Shown here piece by piece: positions 32,442-44,600 of a stretch of DNA of 64,000 bases. The translations under genes and the position numbers were made by a program. The notes below the pieces were generated by a model. The model was not told where the DNA came from. It made no database searches and saw nothing but the letters and a program-made list of their open reading frames with translations. The number at the start of each line of letters is the position of its first letter. Positions within the stretch are counted from its first letter, which is position 1. Source of the stretch: Climacium dendroides (lineage: Eukaryota > Streptophyta > Bryopsida > Hypnales > Climaciaceae); contig OX467092.1 of NCBI GenBank assembly GCA_950106755.1, positions 27,356,582-27,420,581 on the forward strand, written 5' to 3'.

Positions 32442-35191
32442 TTCACTTTGTCGGGACGATGCGAGTCAAATTCTGAACTAGGTGGAAGATTGGGCATTCG
32501 CTTTTCAGATCCAAAAACTTCCTCACCTTCCAGATGGGGCTTCCTAGTGCAATACTCATTACCACCTGGTATAGATGCCATGGCCTCATTTAGTCCTTTG
32601 GGATTACCGGTATGTTGGGCATATCTCTGTGCTACACGAAGCAATAGTTCTTCTTTTCCTGGACCAGTTCCTGGCTTCTCCCCCTTTAGAAACTGGTAAT
32701 ATCTAACCATTTGCATGAATGCTCGAACATAGTCATCGATAGTGGCAACGTACAAGTCAGAGCCACGTTTTCCAGATTGCTGCAACCATTTGTTATGGAC
32801 GGTCTCTGCGAGGTTGCAAGTAGGAACGAGTCCAAGTTCATCTTCAGTGAGTCCCTGTACCGTAGAGTATGGATTAAAGATACTACAAATGAAGAGTACC
32901 GAAATATACTTGGTTTAATGTCTACGATTAAGGTTGTTACACGAAGTACTCAAGAAATTGAAGATAGAAAGCATTCAAAAAACAAATGATTAGCAATGAT
33001 GGGAGATAACACAAGAAAAAGAAGTAATGAACCCTAGCTTGGGAAAAAAAAAAACGAGGGATAGGGTGAGCAAGAAACTTACAGTGTCCATGAATGCTCC
33101 CCATTGCCTATACTGGAAGTGCCAAAATGCTAACCACAACTCCAAACGACGAAGCCCCTCCCCGCTTGTGGCTCCAGATGAATGCCACCACGTTCGAATT
33201 GCATGAAACCTAGTCTCTGCCTCTGCTAAGGAATTTGCATCCTTATATTGCTTACACAGCTTTCGATGTTGGTCTTGAAGGTCACTCCGAATGTTTGCTT
33301 TCGTGTGTTTCTCCATAGACTGAGTCCAGTGAAATAAACATGTACGTTCTCGATTGGGCATGGGCTTGGTTGGATCACCACTTCCATAAACAATGCGCAC
33401 CGCATTCCAGTTTGCTTGTGCCGAATCAGCCATAAATCCCTTAAAATAAGGCAAGGGGTATCCATGTCTACCCATCACAAGGTTTAAGTTTTTCCAGAAG
33501 TCGCATTGGGCAACTACATCTTCTGATTGCATGTCGCAAACCGCAATAGTCATGACGCGGCAGTAGGTCGTGTCATAAACATGATATGCAATCGTAGTCC
33601 ACAACTTCACTCGCCTAACATGATCAAACATGATCCATGCGTCCTCAAGGTCACCACCAGGCTGCATACGCGATACCAAGTCAACGCCGCTTCCAGGACC
33701 GACCTTGGACATTTTGAACACAAAGACTTTGTCAGAGTCAGATCCCTGTCCAGGGAATTTGTTTTCTTGTACAAAAGCCCAATTGCTACAGCCACGAAGC
33801 TTTGTGATGCTGTCCATGATTCCAAAGCGTCGGAAGTACTTAAACGTACTAACTTCATTGCAAATACTTGGGGAACTCATGAATTTGCATTTCTCCAAAA
33901 CCGGCATCAATTCCTGTAGTCCAAATGGGGTAGGCGTAGCTCCTTCAGGTCGAAGTAGCATCTCTCCGAGGAACTCTTTGCTGGCCTCCAAGATGATGGC
34001 GGAATTTGTTCCGGACGGGTTCCGCTCAACTTGGTCTGATATCAGGGACCGAGTTCTCTCCTTGGAGTCTCGGCAATCTCCATCTTTCACAGGGTGGTTG
34101 TGAATACCGAAATGAATACAAGCCCGAGTCATGTCGTTTGACCCAACTACATAATAGATTTTCGCAGGACAACTACCAATACACGATGGGGCCATTAAAC
34201 AAATCTTGCATGTGATACTGGAACCAACCGGAGGATTGGCACGAACCTCATATGGAAGAGGAGAACAACCATCCCATTCCATCTCGTTGATGAGAGCTAC
34301 ACGGTGCTTTCAAGTAAGGTAGTCACAACTGGGGTTGTCACATCGTAGGTGACCCATGCACGATGCCAACCGGAATGTGAGGCCATCTCCATTCTTTATA
34401 TTTGTTGTATGGAGATTTGTCCAGACGTGACCATCGTATCGTTTCTCCATTCCAGTGAGAAGTTTAGCCTGATTCTCAGTTCCCGAAACATCTCCAACGG
34501 GTGGTAATTCGAATATCACATCGCCATTGAACGAAGGTGGAACAAATTGGACTACAGAAATTTTGATAGAGTTCCACTCGATCTTCTTGAACGGATTCTT
34601 ACAACCTTTGGTGGAGCCCAACTTCTGCAAACATGAAACAATAGAGGACCCACAATAAGTTGAGGATGGTGTTCCTAAGACTGGAGAAGGTGAGATGGAT
34701 GGTGTCCTTAAGGCTGGCAAAGGCAAAGTGGATGTGGTCGCTCTATGAATTGGTGGTGCCAAAGTTGGTCGCATAAATTTATATGGAGGCGACGAACCAT
34801 CGGAATCATCGCTATCAATGGCAATGACCTCAACACCTGGCTCAATCTTTACAGTACTAAGCAACGCTGTCTCGAAAGTGCTAGCGCTGGATACTCTAGT
34901 GGTACCTTGTCGAGTTGGTGCTTCCACAATGGTTTCAGGTAAGCCATACACTAAATATCTACCTGGATGTAAATGCCACTGCCTCACTAGGTTAGAGACA
35001 ATGGGCTCCTGACCTACAATATGGGTGAGATCACCACTCGAACTATCAAATACTTCCTCGTCAATATCCAACGAGTTCTCTGCAAGATGAAAGCGAGCAC
35101 TTAGTCGAGACGAAGTCACAACAGCGTATCCCAAGTCACCAATCGGAAAAGAAATAGGGACCCGTTCTCCATTTGCCCTAACGGTTGCCAT
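32433..35191 (-). pseudogene. Transposase B: MULE-like transposase, N-terminal and catalytic part (split gene, part 1)
   Basis: Start MATVRANGER at 35191. Exon 1 is 35191-33083 (703 codons, GTAAGT donor) and exon 2 starts at 32854 (after GGTACAG). Exon 2 is cut at 32433 by INNER and continues at 16655-15602. It has the same domain order as copy A: a Cys/His cluster (CMGHLRCDNPSCDYL, CKICLMAPSC, CIHFGIHNHP), then Asp in IMFDHVRRVKLW, Asp in FKGFMADSAQANWNAV, C-x2-H in RTCLFHW, and RWxHSSGATSGEGLRRLELW. The identical intron position in A and B supports the gene model. One in-frame TGA follows CDYLT (about 34308-34310), where copy A has KRFS. The INNER insertion alone would abolish it. The middle, with the three catalytic-type landmarks, is otherwise open. 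Confidence 0.8.
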
Positions 35192-35206
35192 TCGATTGTG
35201 CTCCAT

Positions 35207-36450
35207 TCAAACAGTTCATGCACTCTACCTCAAAAGCACAGAAACGCATCAATCGTACACCTCATGAGCTACAGTAAGGAAATCTTACAACAAGGAAATC
35301 AACGGACCTCGATGACATTGCTACAAGTGTTTTGTTATTAACCAGAACACCTTTTATGACATACTACTCCGCTCATCATGAAGGCAAGACCGCCAGAGTT
35401 GTAATGAATGAAATCCCTTCAAATATACCGAAGCGGAATGCAGCATAATGAGAAGTTCACTTGGCGCTCTGCTTATTAACTGACATTAATATTATAAAAT
35501 ATAATAAGGATAAAAACCTCTCACTACAAATGTCGGACCAGATTTGTATACCCGGAACAGTATGACGGTCATTAGCATTAATGCAAATAAGGCAACGACT
35601 TTAAAATCGAATCGACTTCATAAATAACATGTAGAGTAAAGAGTGGCACAATCCTATGCAAGATACTACTCAAATAAATGGATCCCAACAATACCACCAC
35701 GTCATTGTGATGCATCATCCTTATGAGGCAATCCCAAATCCCAAAGCAATATTAATTAGAAAGCATACAATGTGCGTCCTAAGTGTAGCAGGAAAATTAA
35801 AAATATACATGTACAGTAGGAACTGCATCCACACACTAGGGGATCAAGTATGAGGACAATACCGAATATCGAATCCAAATTCACAAATCACTTCAACCTT
35901 AAAGTATTACTCAAGAAATGATTGATGTAATACAAGAACAAGATCACGCAGGGAAAGTAAAATATTATAAAGTAGACAACCAATTGACAACAACATGCTC
36001 AATCTAGAAAGAAGAAGAATTTCTTATCAACCCCTAGACCTGAACCAACAACCTTCAACACCCCACCCTGAGGTCCCAACCGGGAGACCCGAACCTCGAG
36101 TCCCGACCCTAGAACCCAACCCTAGGAAATCATGACCGGGGACTCGTCCGCCAGGTCCAGGTCGATGAGGGCTGTCGACTGAGACAAGTTTCGCCTATCC
36201 CACCGACCTCACTAACTCACCTAGCTTGAACTGAAGCAACGAGGATTTGTCGGCGTTGGATAACCACGAGTGTCGGCGTTGGAGAAGTGGATTTGACTAT
36301 GGAGCGAACCTTGCGTCCAAGGCGTGGACATGCTGTAGAAACTCAGCGGCAATCTCCACGGCGTCAGACATCGAGACGGAACACCCAGGTAATGAACCCA
36401 AAACCCCTCTTGATTCGCAAATTGGCGCTTGATCGCGGTCCTGGTTGCAA
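35207..36450. other. OUTER intergenic region upstream of transposase B
   Basis: No gene recognised. The divergent promoter of transposase B should lie just right of 35206. A C/G-rich stretch at about 36060-36180 precedes the GTGGTC minisatellite. Confidence 0.4.
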
Positions 36451-36602
36451 TCCTCGTCGTGTTGGTGCTCGTGGTTTTGTCGTGTTGGTGCGCGTGTCCC
36501 CGTCGTGGTCCTGATCGTGTTCCTGCTCGTGGTCTCGTCGTGTTCCTGCTCGTGGTCTCATCGTGGTCCTGCTCGTGGTCTCGTCGTGGTCTTGTTCGTG
36601 GT
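36451..36602 (+). repeat. GTGGTC(CTGCTC)-type minisatellite, part left of E2
   Basis: About 23-bp units (GTGGTCCTGCTCGTGGTCTC, GTC...) run up to the E2 insertion and continue after it at 40300. Confidence 0.8.
36598..36602 (+). repeat. Target-site duplication of E2, left copy (GTGGT)
   Basis: GTGGT precedes TGTCGGAATGC and is repeated after CGCTACA at 40300-40304. The target is a repeat rich in GTGGT, so chance agreement is somewhat more likely than for E1. Confidence 0.75.
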
Positions 36603-36890
36603 TGTCGGAATGCAATCCCACATGCTAGACCCATAATACTAGCATAGGACGGAAAAATTCAAAAATTGTCTCCTTCCGAAGGAAAGTTTTTGAGTTCTCC
36701 TAGGAAGTTAAGGCAAATTAGGAAAATCGGATTTCCGGATCCGAAAAAATTTCATTAGGGCTAAAAACCTAAAAGCCGGAACCCTAGAAAGTTCCGGATT
36801 TCGGATGACGGCGCCGGCCCTAAACCGGAAACCGGATCCGTACTAGGGATAGGGTTTTGCCGCCAAAACCTGTCCCGTACATCGGGTCCG

Positions 36891-36896
36891 TATAAG
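36891..36896 (+). promoter_or_regulatory. TATA box of E2
   Basis: TATAAG, 203 bp upstream of the ATG at 37094. The same word, context and distance occur in E1. Confidence 0.55.
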
Positions 36897-37093
36897 AGGG
36901 GGACTGTAGCCGGCCGCAGGCACACTTATCCTCTTTCTTTTGTTCTTCCGCCGACGTATTCCGTTTTCCTTGCTTCGTTAGAATTCCGGTAGACTGAGGG
37001 ACTGTGTGAGTTGCGATCGTGCAGGGGTTACCGGAGTGACAGTTGTGAGCAGAGATTTAGGGAGAGATTGTGTAAGGATTGATCGTGAGCACA

Positions 37094-39196
37094 ATGGCTT
37101 CTAGGGTAAGCCGGTGGAAGTTGAAGGACATGCCTGAGGACTCAGAGGACGAGGCGCCGGCACTTGTACCTCGACCGAAGACCATCCCGATGATGAAGGT
37201 GGTTCCGGAGGTTCCGACGGAGGAGGACCGGCTGGCACACCTACGGGAGCATCTCCGCAACATGGGGTGTGACGGACTCCTAGAAGTGCCGTAGGGAATC
37301 CAAGAGGAGAGCCTGGTTTCAAACATACTTCGTCCGGAAATTGGTATCTTGGATACCACCATTCGGGCGAAATGAGACCTGTGGACGGTGAACACTTGGC
37401 GGGCCGTCTACAAGTTCCGGGAGGCGCTGGACAAGGTCATGGAGAAGAATCAGGAGGTGATGGAGGGAGAGTTCCGGGCGCCCGCCAATCCGAAGGAAGG
37501 TAACCAGGTTTCCGACCTGGTGAATCCGGAGTACCGGGATGTGGTAGCGTTTCTCAACCCTATCCTCCATCCCACCAAGCCGCGGCGAGTAGTAGCAAAG
37601 GTAGCCTCCACCATCTTGGGGAGCCTCTAGGGAAAGATGATGATGGACTGGGCAGCCATCATCCACGAGCTAGTCAGAGACTTAGTGCGTGCCCTTCGGT
37701 CCAAAAAGAAGAGCTAGAGTCCTCTTCCGGCATATTTGTCTCATTTGTACGCCCACCACTCTCTGCTCAAGGCGAATGAAGAGAGTGCGTACCAGGACCT
37801 AGTCCAACTACAGTAGTACGGAGGAGAGGAGCCCTCGCCTCGAGACGGACCGGACGATGAGGACACTGAAGAAGAGGAGCCGGTCTCTCCGCTAAAGAAG
37901 AGGAAAAGGCGGAATAGGACGCCGCCGGTAAGTCCGTCAGAGGAGCCTCCTACACCGGAACCACAGGAAGAGGTTCAGGAGGTAAAGACAGAAACTGGAC
38001 CTATTCCGAAGGGAGTCCAACCATCCTTGCAACTGGTTGGGCCGATACGACCGCACACCGTCGCCACTCAGGCTGAGGCCGGACCCTCCCGGACCCGGAT
38101 GATAGAGGTGGAGGAGAGGGATTGGACAACCATGCGATTGGGAGGGTCGCCCCTAGAAGACATCCAAGAGATGGCTCAGCATTTGGTGTGGCGGGCAGAC
38201 GATCTCTTCCAGATCTGCGAGAACTATGATGGAGCCCTCAAACGAGTGTGTTGGAAGATGGCGCTAACCGACCGGAACGCCATTTTCCGAAGGACGGATG
38301 CATTGGTGGTAGTGGAGCAACAAAACAACCTCCTCATAGCAGAACAGAAGAATTTGGTAACAGAGCTGGGGGCGTTGCGCGTAGAAAACCGGACGTTGCG
38401 AGACCAAGTCCGAAACTCGGAATCCCGCTGTGTGGATTTAGAGAGCACCATCCGCACCGCTAAGGAGACAGCCCGGCTCACAGAAGAAGCTCATTGCCGG
38501 CAGATAGCGGCCTTGTGCGAAAGTGTAGTTCAGCTTCGGAGCTCTCTAGAGGTCCCGACAGACTATATCAACAAGGCTCGGCTATTTGAAACTAACCTCG
38601 ATGCAGCCGCCAGCTCAAGCCGGGTTCCTATTGTCAAATGCTTACTGGAGCAGGCAAGACGAATGGATACATCCCGGGCCGCGATGAGGGAGATGCTGGA
38701 GTACATTATGTCCACGGAGTCGGATCCGGCACCTCAATCTTCCCCGTCAGCGCAGACTTTGGTGGTTCCAGAAAGTAGCGATCCGAAACGTATGGTTACG
38801 GAGGTCTCACCGGTGGTCCCGGTAAATCCGGAACTTTCACCACCAGCTGGAAGACCAGAAGGAGTGGACTGGGGAGCAGTGGTACCTCCGGGAAGTGAAG
38901 ACCTGCTGCCGGTGACTCCGACCATTGACCTGACGAGTGCTTCTCCGGAAGTTCACATCGGACGGATGGTGCAATCTTCTCCGCGTCATAAGAAGACTCA
39001 GAAGGATGCGAGAGGGTGTTCGGACACTCAGATAATTGGGACTAGGAGTGTAGACAGGGACACCAGCATTGTGGAAATCCCAAGATGGGGCCAAAGGGGT
39101 CCGAATCTGTTTTCTCCAAAAGGTAGCCGGAAAGAAGTAAAGTTGGATCTTCTGAAGGACTATGTTCCTCCTAAAGATCCAGATTCAAAAGAATAG
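37094..39196 (+). pseudogene. Gag-like protein of E2, N-terminal half broken, coiled-coil half open
   Basis: Homologous to the E1 protein, from ATG at 37094 (MASRVSRWKLKDMPEDSEDE) to TAG at 39196. Stops visible against E1 and E3 are TAG at 37292 (E1 TGG), TGA near 37374, TAG at 37628 (E1 CAG), TAG near 37716 and TAG near 37815 (E1 CAA). From 38027 to the end the frame is open for 389 codons, covering the coiled coil (LVWRADDLFQICENYDGALK to LEQARRMDTS) and a Pro/Ser tail with IDLTSASPE. No enzymatic domain is visible. Confidence 0.6.
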
Positions 39197-40299
39197 TATA
39201 CAATAGTGTAGTATAGCGGCAATATCGGAGTCCGACCGTCAAAGCCGGAAAAACAGGATCTGGAATCTTCCGGAAATCTAGCAGACCAGTAGGAATGCTT
39301 TGTAGGATTTTTAGGATGACGTTAGTCTTAGTATAAGTAGGACTTTTAATGTCCTTTCTGGGCATTCACAACCATCTCATAGTTTCAGCATTGTACCTTT
39401 TTCTGAGCTTAAATCTAAAGTGTGTTGGAGTATCTAATCTCTTATCTTTCTTGTGTACGGTATATGTTTGTGAGAGGTGTAAGTCCGTTCTTGCGTTTCC
39501 AGGACTGAGAACTCACCTTGTGTGGCAAGAGTCGATGTTGTGAGAGTATCTAGATGTATTAACTTGAGGGGGAGATCAATCGGATGGTTCCGGCAGTAAG
39601 GTTAGGGTAGTACTGCTCGGATGCCGGTATAGCCTGCGTGTAGGATATAGCCCTAGGGGAAAAGGGGTATCTGAGAGGCTGCTAGCAAACTTCCGTGTAC
39701 GGAGGTATTGCCGGACGTGCCCGAATTCCGGATTGCCGAAATTCCACGTAGAACAGAGTTAAGCCCTGGCACAAGCCCAAGAAAGTACAGGAGAAATCAG
39801 CCGATCGACAGGAGGCTCAGTGTTCGGTTAAAAGTTAGAATGTCGTTGTAGTTCTTGACCGTCCCTATGTGACCTAATCTGGAAGAGCTTCCGGATTTGT
39901 GAGGCGACGGAACAGGAGGACACTTCCGGTCCATGAAGAGTTAGGTTGTTGTTAGTATTAGAAAGAGAGACAGAGAGAGTGAAAGAGAGCGTGTTTCTGG
40001 ACACAGTAAGCATCCGGACGGTGGATCTAGCCACTCGTCATCCAAACCCAGGGATCCCGGAAGGGACACTGAAACGGTTTCCGGATCCTTCCGGAACCCA
40101 CCAGGCACTAGTATCCGGACCAGACCGAAAGTCCGGACTAAGCCGACGGAGAGAAAAGTGAGTGCTTAGACCGGGATAGCCTATGAAACTGTAATCCACA
40201 AGTCCTCGTGGGAACGATTCCGGAGCGGTTTACTCTAAGTAGGCCTTTGGTGTGAATTAAGGGCTAATTGGAGGAATACTGGTCCGACTAATCGCTACA

Positions 40300-40990
40300 G
40301 TGGTCCTGTTCGTGGTCATGTCGTGGTCGTGGTCTTCGTGCTCATCTGGTTGCATCCGGGGGACCCTCCCGAGGAGCCTCTCGGCCCCGAGAGGGGTTCG
40401 GGAGGGGAGGGGGGCATGGCTCGTTTCCCCGTCGTGGTCCTGTGCGCGGTCTCGTCGTGGTCCTGCTCGTAGTCTCGTCGTGGTCCTATTCGTGGTCATG
40501 TCGTGGTCGTGGTCTTCGTGCTCATCTGGTTGCATCCGGGGGACCCCTCGAGGAGCCTCTCGGCCTCGAGAGGGGTTCGGGAGGGGAGGGGGGCATGGCT
40601 CGTTTCCTCGTCGTGGTCCTGCTCGTGGTCTTGTTGTGGTCCTACTCGTGGTCTCGTCGTGGTTTTGTTCGTGGTCTTGTCGTGGTTGTAGTCTTCGTGC
40701 TCATTTGGTTGCATCCGGGGGACCCCCCCGAGGAGCCTCTCGGCCCCGAGAGGGGTTCGGAAGGGGAGGGGGGCATGGCTCGTTTCCCCGTCGTGGTCCT
40801 GCTCGTGGTCTCGTCGTGGTCTTGCTCGTGGTCTTGTTTGTGGTCCTGTTCGTGGTCATGTCATGGTCGTGGTCTTCGTGCTCATCTGGTTGCATCCGGG
40901 GGACCCCCCCGAGGAGCCTCTCGGCCCCGAGAGGGGTTCGGGAGGGGAGGGGGGCATGGCTCGTTTCCCCATCGTGCTCATCTGGTTTCA
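40300..40990 (+). repeat. 180-bp tandem array with palindrome, about 3.8 copies (OUTER)
   Basis: The landmark TTCGTGCTCATCTGGTTGCA falls at 40335, 40515, 40694 and 40875, a period of about 180 bp. Each unit combines GTGGTC minisatellite with GAGGAGCCTCTCGGCCCCGA and GGGAGGGGAGGGGGGC. The inverted repeat CCTCTCGG-CC-CCGAGAGG sits at 40377, 40556 (with CT), 40736 and 40917. ORFs running through it are repeat-derived and not annotated. Confidence 0.85.
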
Positions 40991-41037
40991 TCAATGTCCA
41001 ATTGTGGATACTTATTATCTTCGTTCTATATTGACAG

Positions 41038-41493
41038 GGTACACTCTCGGGTACAAGGGAAGAGGCTGCGTTTGATTCCACTGAGGCTGTGGCAACATCC
41101 GAAGATGTTGCAATAGTGGCTGACTTGCAAGCAGTTTCTGAGGTTGTGGTTTCAGCCGCCATGGATTGTTCTGATCTCCTTCCAGAAGTCGCACCTAATA
41201 TTGTCGGGCCATGGCCAAGGGTGAGCTTAGATGATCTTATCCGTGAATTAGATTCCTCTGCTAATGACTTGTCCGAGGAGGGGCTGATGTCGCCCCTTCA
41301 TTCATCGTGCACATCATTGGGAGTAGATGATAGAGAGCAGGTTTTGACCTATGATGAGGATGAGTTCTAGGGATGTACTTGCACACATGGTAATGTCCAT
41401 GTTAGCATAGACATTGACTATGATGACGATGTCCTTATATTATGTTGCGGGAGCTACAGAGCAATATGTGCAACTTGTATTAGCACTCACTGA
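41038..41493 (+). pseudogene. Acidic ORF followed by Cys-rich zinc-finger-like tail, one in-frame TAG
   Basis: After a good acceptor (TATATTGACAG) an open frame gives 110 acidic codons (including PWPRVSLDDLIRELDSS and YDEDEF) up to TAG at 41368-41370. The same frame continues for 40 codons as GCTCTHGNVHVSIDIDYDDD, then LILCCGSYRAICATCISTH, ending in TGA at 41493. The C-x-C-x-H...CC...C-x2-C-x3-H pattern resembles a treble-clef/RING-like metal site, so the TAG is probably a mutation. No upstream exon is recognised and no counterpart was found in INNER. It could be the 5' part of the ParB-like gene or a third element gene. Confidence 0.4.
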
Positions 41494-41688
41494 GACTCAA
41501 CTTGAGGTGTTGCTATATTTTGTATCAATATATTAGTTCTGATGTTGTATTGATACTTTTGATTTGATAGTCCACTTTTTTGTGATATTGATGACATTGT
41601 TCATCCATCTCTGGCATTGAAGAAATACGGAGGGGATATTTAGGATTCTGTTTGAGTGTTCATATTCTTTTCTATTTTGCAACCATCG

Positions 41689-44600
41689 ATGAATGCTGAG
41701 ACCGGAGACACGCCTCCCAAGTCCACAGCTTCATCGCAACTGGAGCCCCAACCAGAAAAGCAAATATCCCCCGAGGCTGACATGAATAACGTGGGAGAAG
41801 ATTGCATACATGGATGGCAGGATGACGCTATGGAAGATGAGATTCGACAATCTCAAAGGCTTGACACAGTGGCAATCATTTCAAGCTTGAGGTTGACAAA
41901 ATCGGAGCACTCACGTTGGCGCATTCCACTCTGCAGGTTGGTTCCGATGCCAATGGTTTGTCCAACCCTCGAATGCGACTTGACAATGTTGGAGAACCAA
42001 TTCAGCAAGGGGTACGAGGAGGGGGCCAGGGTGTTCTATGTGTCTATTGTGGACGAGAGTAGTGAGACATCTGTCTTCTCCGAGGAGGAGAAAGCTACTT
42101 GGGGGCCGATTTGGAATTATGTGAATGACAAGTTCAACGTTCAGTTGCAGTCGATCCCTCAACTCCAGCATCTGGTGGACTGCAAGTTTTTCGTCTGTGA
42201 TGGAAACCACAAACGAATAGCGTGGATGAATTACATTCAGCAATGCCATGCAACCAATCTCGACTGGCATATCACTGTGGACTCCATCATTTTGGACACA
42301 AGGAATCGCATAGGCGTGGCAATGCAAGCCATGCATGACATCAATAAGTGAGACGTCTTTTTCCTTTCTATTTGATTTACCATCATAGTCTTTTAGATAT
42401 CATCATGCAGTGATCACTTGAATTGCTTAATCGTTACTCTAATTGGATTTTAATCTTCCATGGATTGGCAGGTAGACGGAAAACTCCCATATCAAAACAA
42501 ACCTTGTTTACACGTTGTATAGGGTGCAGAAGTACGGTCTAATGGATGTGGAGAAATTCAATGAGCTTCTCAGTCCAGAGGAAGTGAGGGCGTGCCAACA
42601 ATCAGCACGGAAGACGTGGTACAAAATGCCTTTGGAGGTTTTCACCTCTTTCATTTTTAAGGTATGACTGAAAATCATTATCATATATTTCTTTCATTTT
42701 ATTCCAACTATTTATCCTTGAGGTATTGGTCATTCTTAATGGACACTTTTTGCTTGTCTTCTTGCAGCAAGACATCGCCATTGCGACTGATGCTGCTGTA
42801 CGCAAGTACCATGAGGATACTCCCAAGGACGAAGTTTCCAAGGAGGGAGTAGCAACCGCAATGCGTACAGCTATCAAAGCTGAGACGGATAGGCTTTACA
42901 AGAAGCTATCCAAATTTGTTGCGGTAGCCTCTCTGCATCTTGGGTCAGATTGGCTAAAGGAGGTACAACACATGACTCATATTTCCCTTACGACTTAGCC
43001 GGTTCATTGCTTGCATCCTCTGTCGATTTTAACTTCTCTTTCATCACAGATTGAGCGACATTGGACCCTTTTTGCCGCACCTGAATTCACCTTGGAGAAA
43101 TTACAATTGATAGCGACCACCAATGTCCCACCGTCATTCAAGGTGAAGTGGTTAAGGTGGATGAACTTGTCCCCTGCCTCTCGAGAGGCACGGAGACTTC
43201 CGCCTCGCATCGTGAATGAAGAAAAGCTGACGATTTTTCTTACTAAAGCGGCTTGGTATGCCGGGGTATGTTCCATCACAATGCTTCCTTGTTTGCCCTA
43301 CAATGACAAGAGTTTGACGTCAATACCCTACTCTTCATATGCATTCACTGGTAGTTATTAGTTGCCTTGTCATTTCTCTTGATGGATGACATTAGCTTCA
43401 CTTGCATTTGTGCAGCTTGAGGAGGTAGCGATTGAAATGTTTGAAGTCATCATGCGCTCGGATAATATTTCTATTGACTGGAGCGTCGGCGGGGAACCGG
43501 AGAAATTGGTAGACTATTTGGAGGGGTGGAGGATGAAGCTATGAGATCATGCCTATACGGGGATGTTCAAGGGCACGGATGCCTTCAAGAAATCAGATTC
43601 TTTCAAGGACTTTAGGGGATCTATGCTTGCAGTTAAGCGGGTCATTTACAGGTAATTGAATGCACAGCTATCCACTTAGGTGCAATGTCAATCCCAATGT
43701 GGACATGGGGTAGGGGATTCAACCTACTCCCTTCTGATTGAGCTTTAATTATGGTTTATTTATACTTAGGCATTGGTGATCATTTTGGAAGGACCAAACC
43801 CTACATTAGTTTCAATATGAAGTTACACTTATTTTTGTCTTCTAAACAACCTTGTATAGTAGCTTCCCTTTGTACATACATTAATATATCTCCCGAGCTC
43901 CCTAGGCTCATATTATGAATGTGGAGACTGGTTTTGATTTTCTTAAATTCAAACTTGACCCGAATGCACAGGTATTTCAAGTTTGAGCTCTACGGGAAGA
44001 AGGCTATGGCAAAGGCCAATTTGCCACCCTTCCTCACTACATAGTTAGACAGATCATCAGCGGATTGTATGTTTTCTTCTACGCAATTGAAGAACTGGAC
44101 AAGCTCGCACTTACAAGCGTGTCCGTGGTACCTTGAGTGCAATTTCGGAACCACTCCTCCGGAAGAGCAAGCTCTCTTCCTCAAACTCAAAGAGAGCGCT
44201 CCCGTAGAGCCCGAGTTTGATGAGTTTGCCGACTTAGACCTGCAAGCCCGGGAACGTGCTCTCAGACGACGTGAGGTTTCTGATAAGAAGAAGGCGGAGA
44301 GATGGGAAGAGGCTGCTAAGAAGACCGAGGACATCAAGAACAAAAGATTGGCGGCCCAAGCGGAGAAAGACAAGGAGAAGGCCAAGAAGAAGGGTACCAA
44401 GAGGAAAGCTGAGTCACCGGTGCAAGAACCTGCTAATAGCACAGCGGACATCGTAGAGGGCTCTTCAGGTTTCTCTCTCACGCAAGAACGTTTAGTACAT
44501 GGACTGACACCGACAAATCAGAATCTGGACCTAGTCCCGGACATCGATGAGTGCATTTTGAACTTGTCACTAGATGCCTTGCCAAGCAATCCGGATGCCT

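Larger units (their letters stand above)
36603..40299 (+). mobile_element. E2: complete 3,697-bp TG...CA element, family A, inserted in OUTER
   Basis: It starts TGTCGGAATGC and ends CTAATCGCTACA, colinear with E1 along its full length with roughly 95% identity by eye. It sits in the GTGGTC minisatellite of OUTER. As for E1, no terminal direct repeat is seen within the unit, which supports the solo-LTR reading. Its longest ORF (38027-39196) is intact. Confidence 0.8.

Noticed and set aside
36221..36634. Arg/Asp-rich ORF (HEQDHDETTS repeats)
   Set aside because: Antisense reading of the GTGGTC minisatellite, overlapping the E2 junction.
40300..41116. Long Val/Trp/Ser-rich ORFs (up to 244 codons)
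   Set aside because: They are translations of the GTGGTC minisatellite and 180-bp repeats; overlapping frames are equally open.
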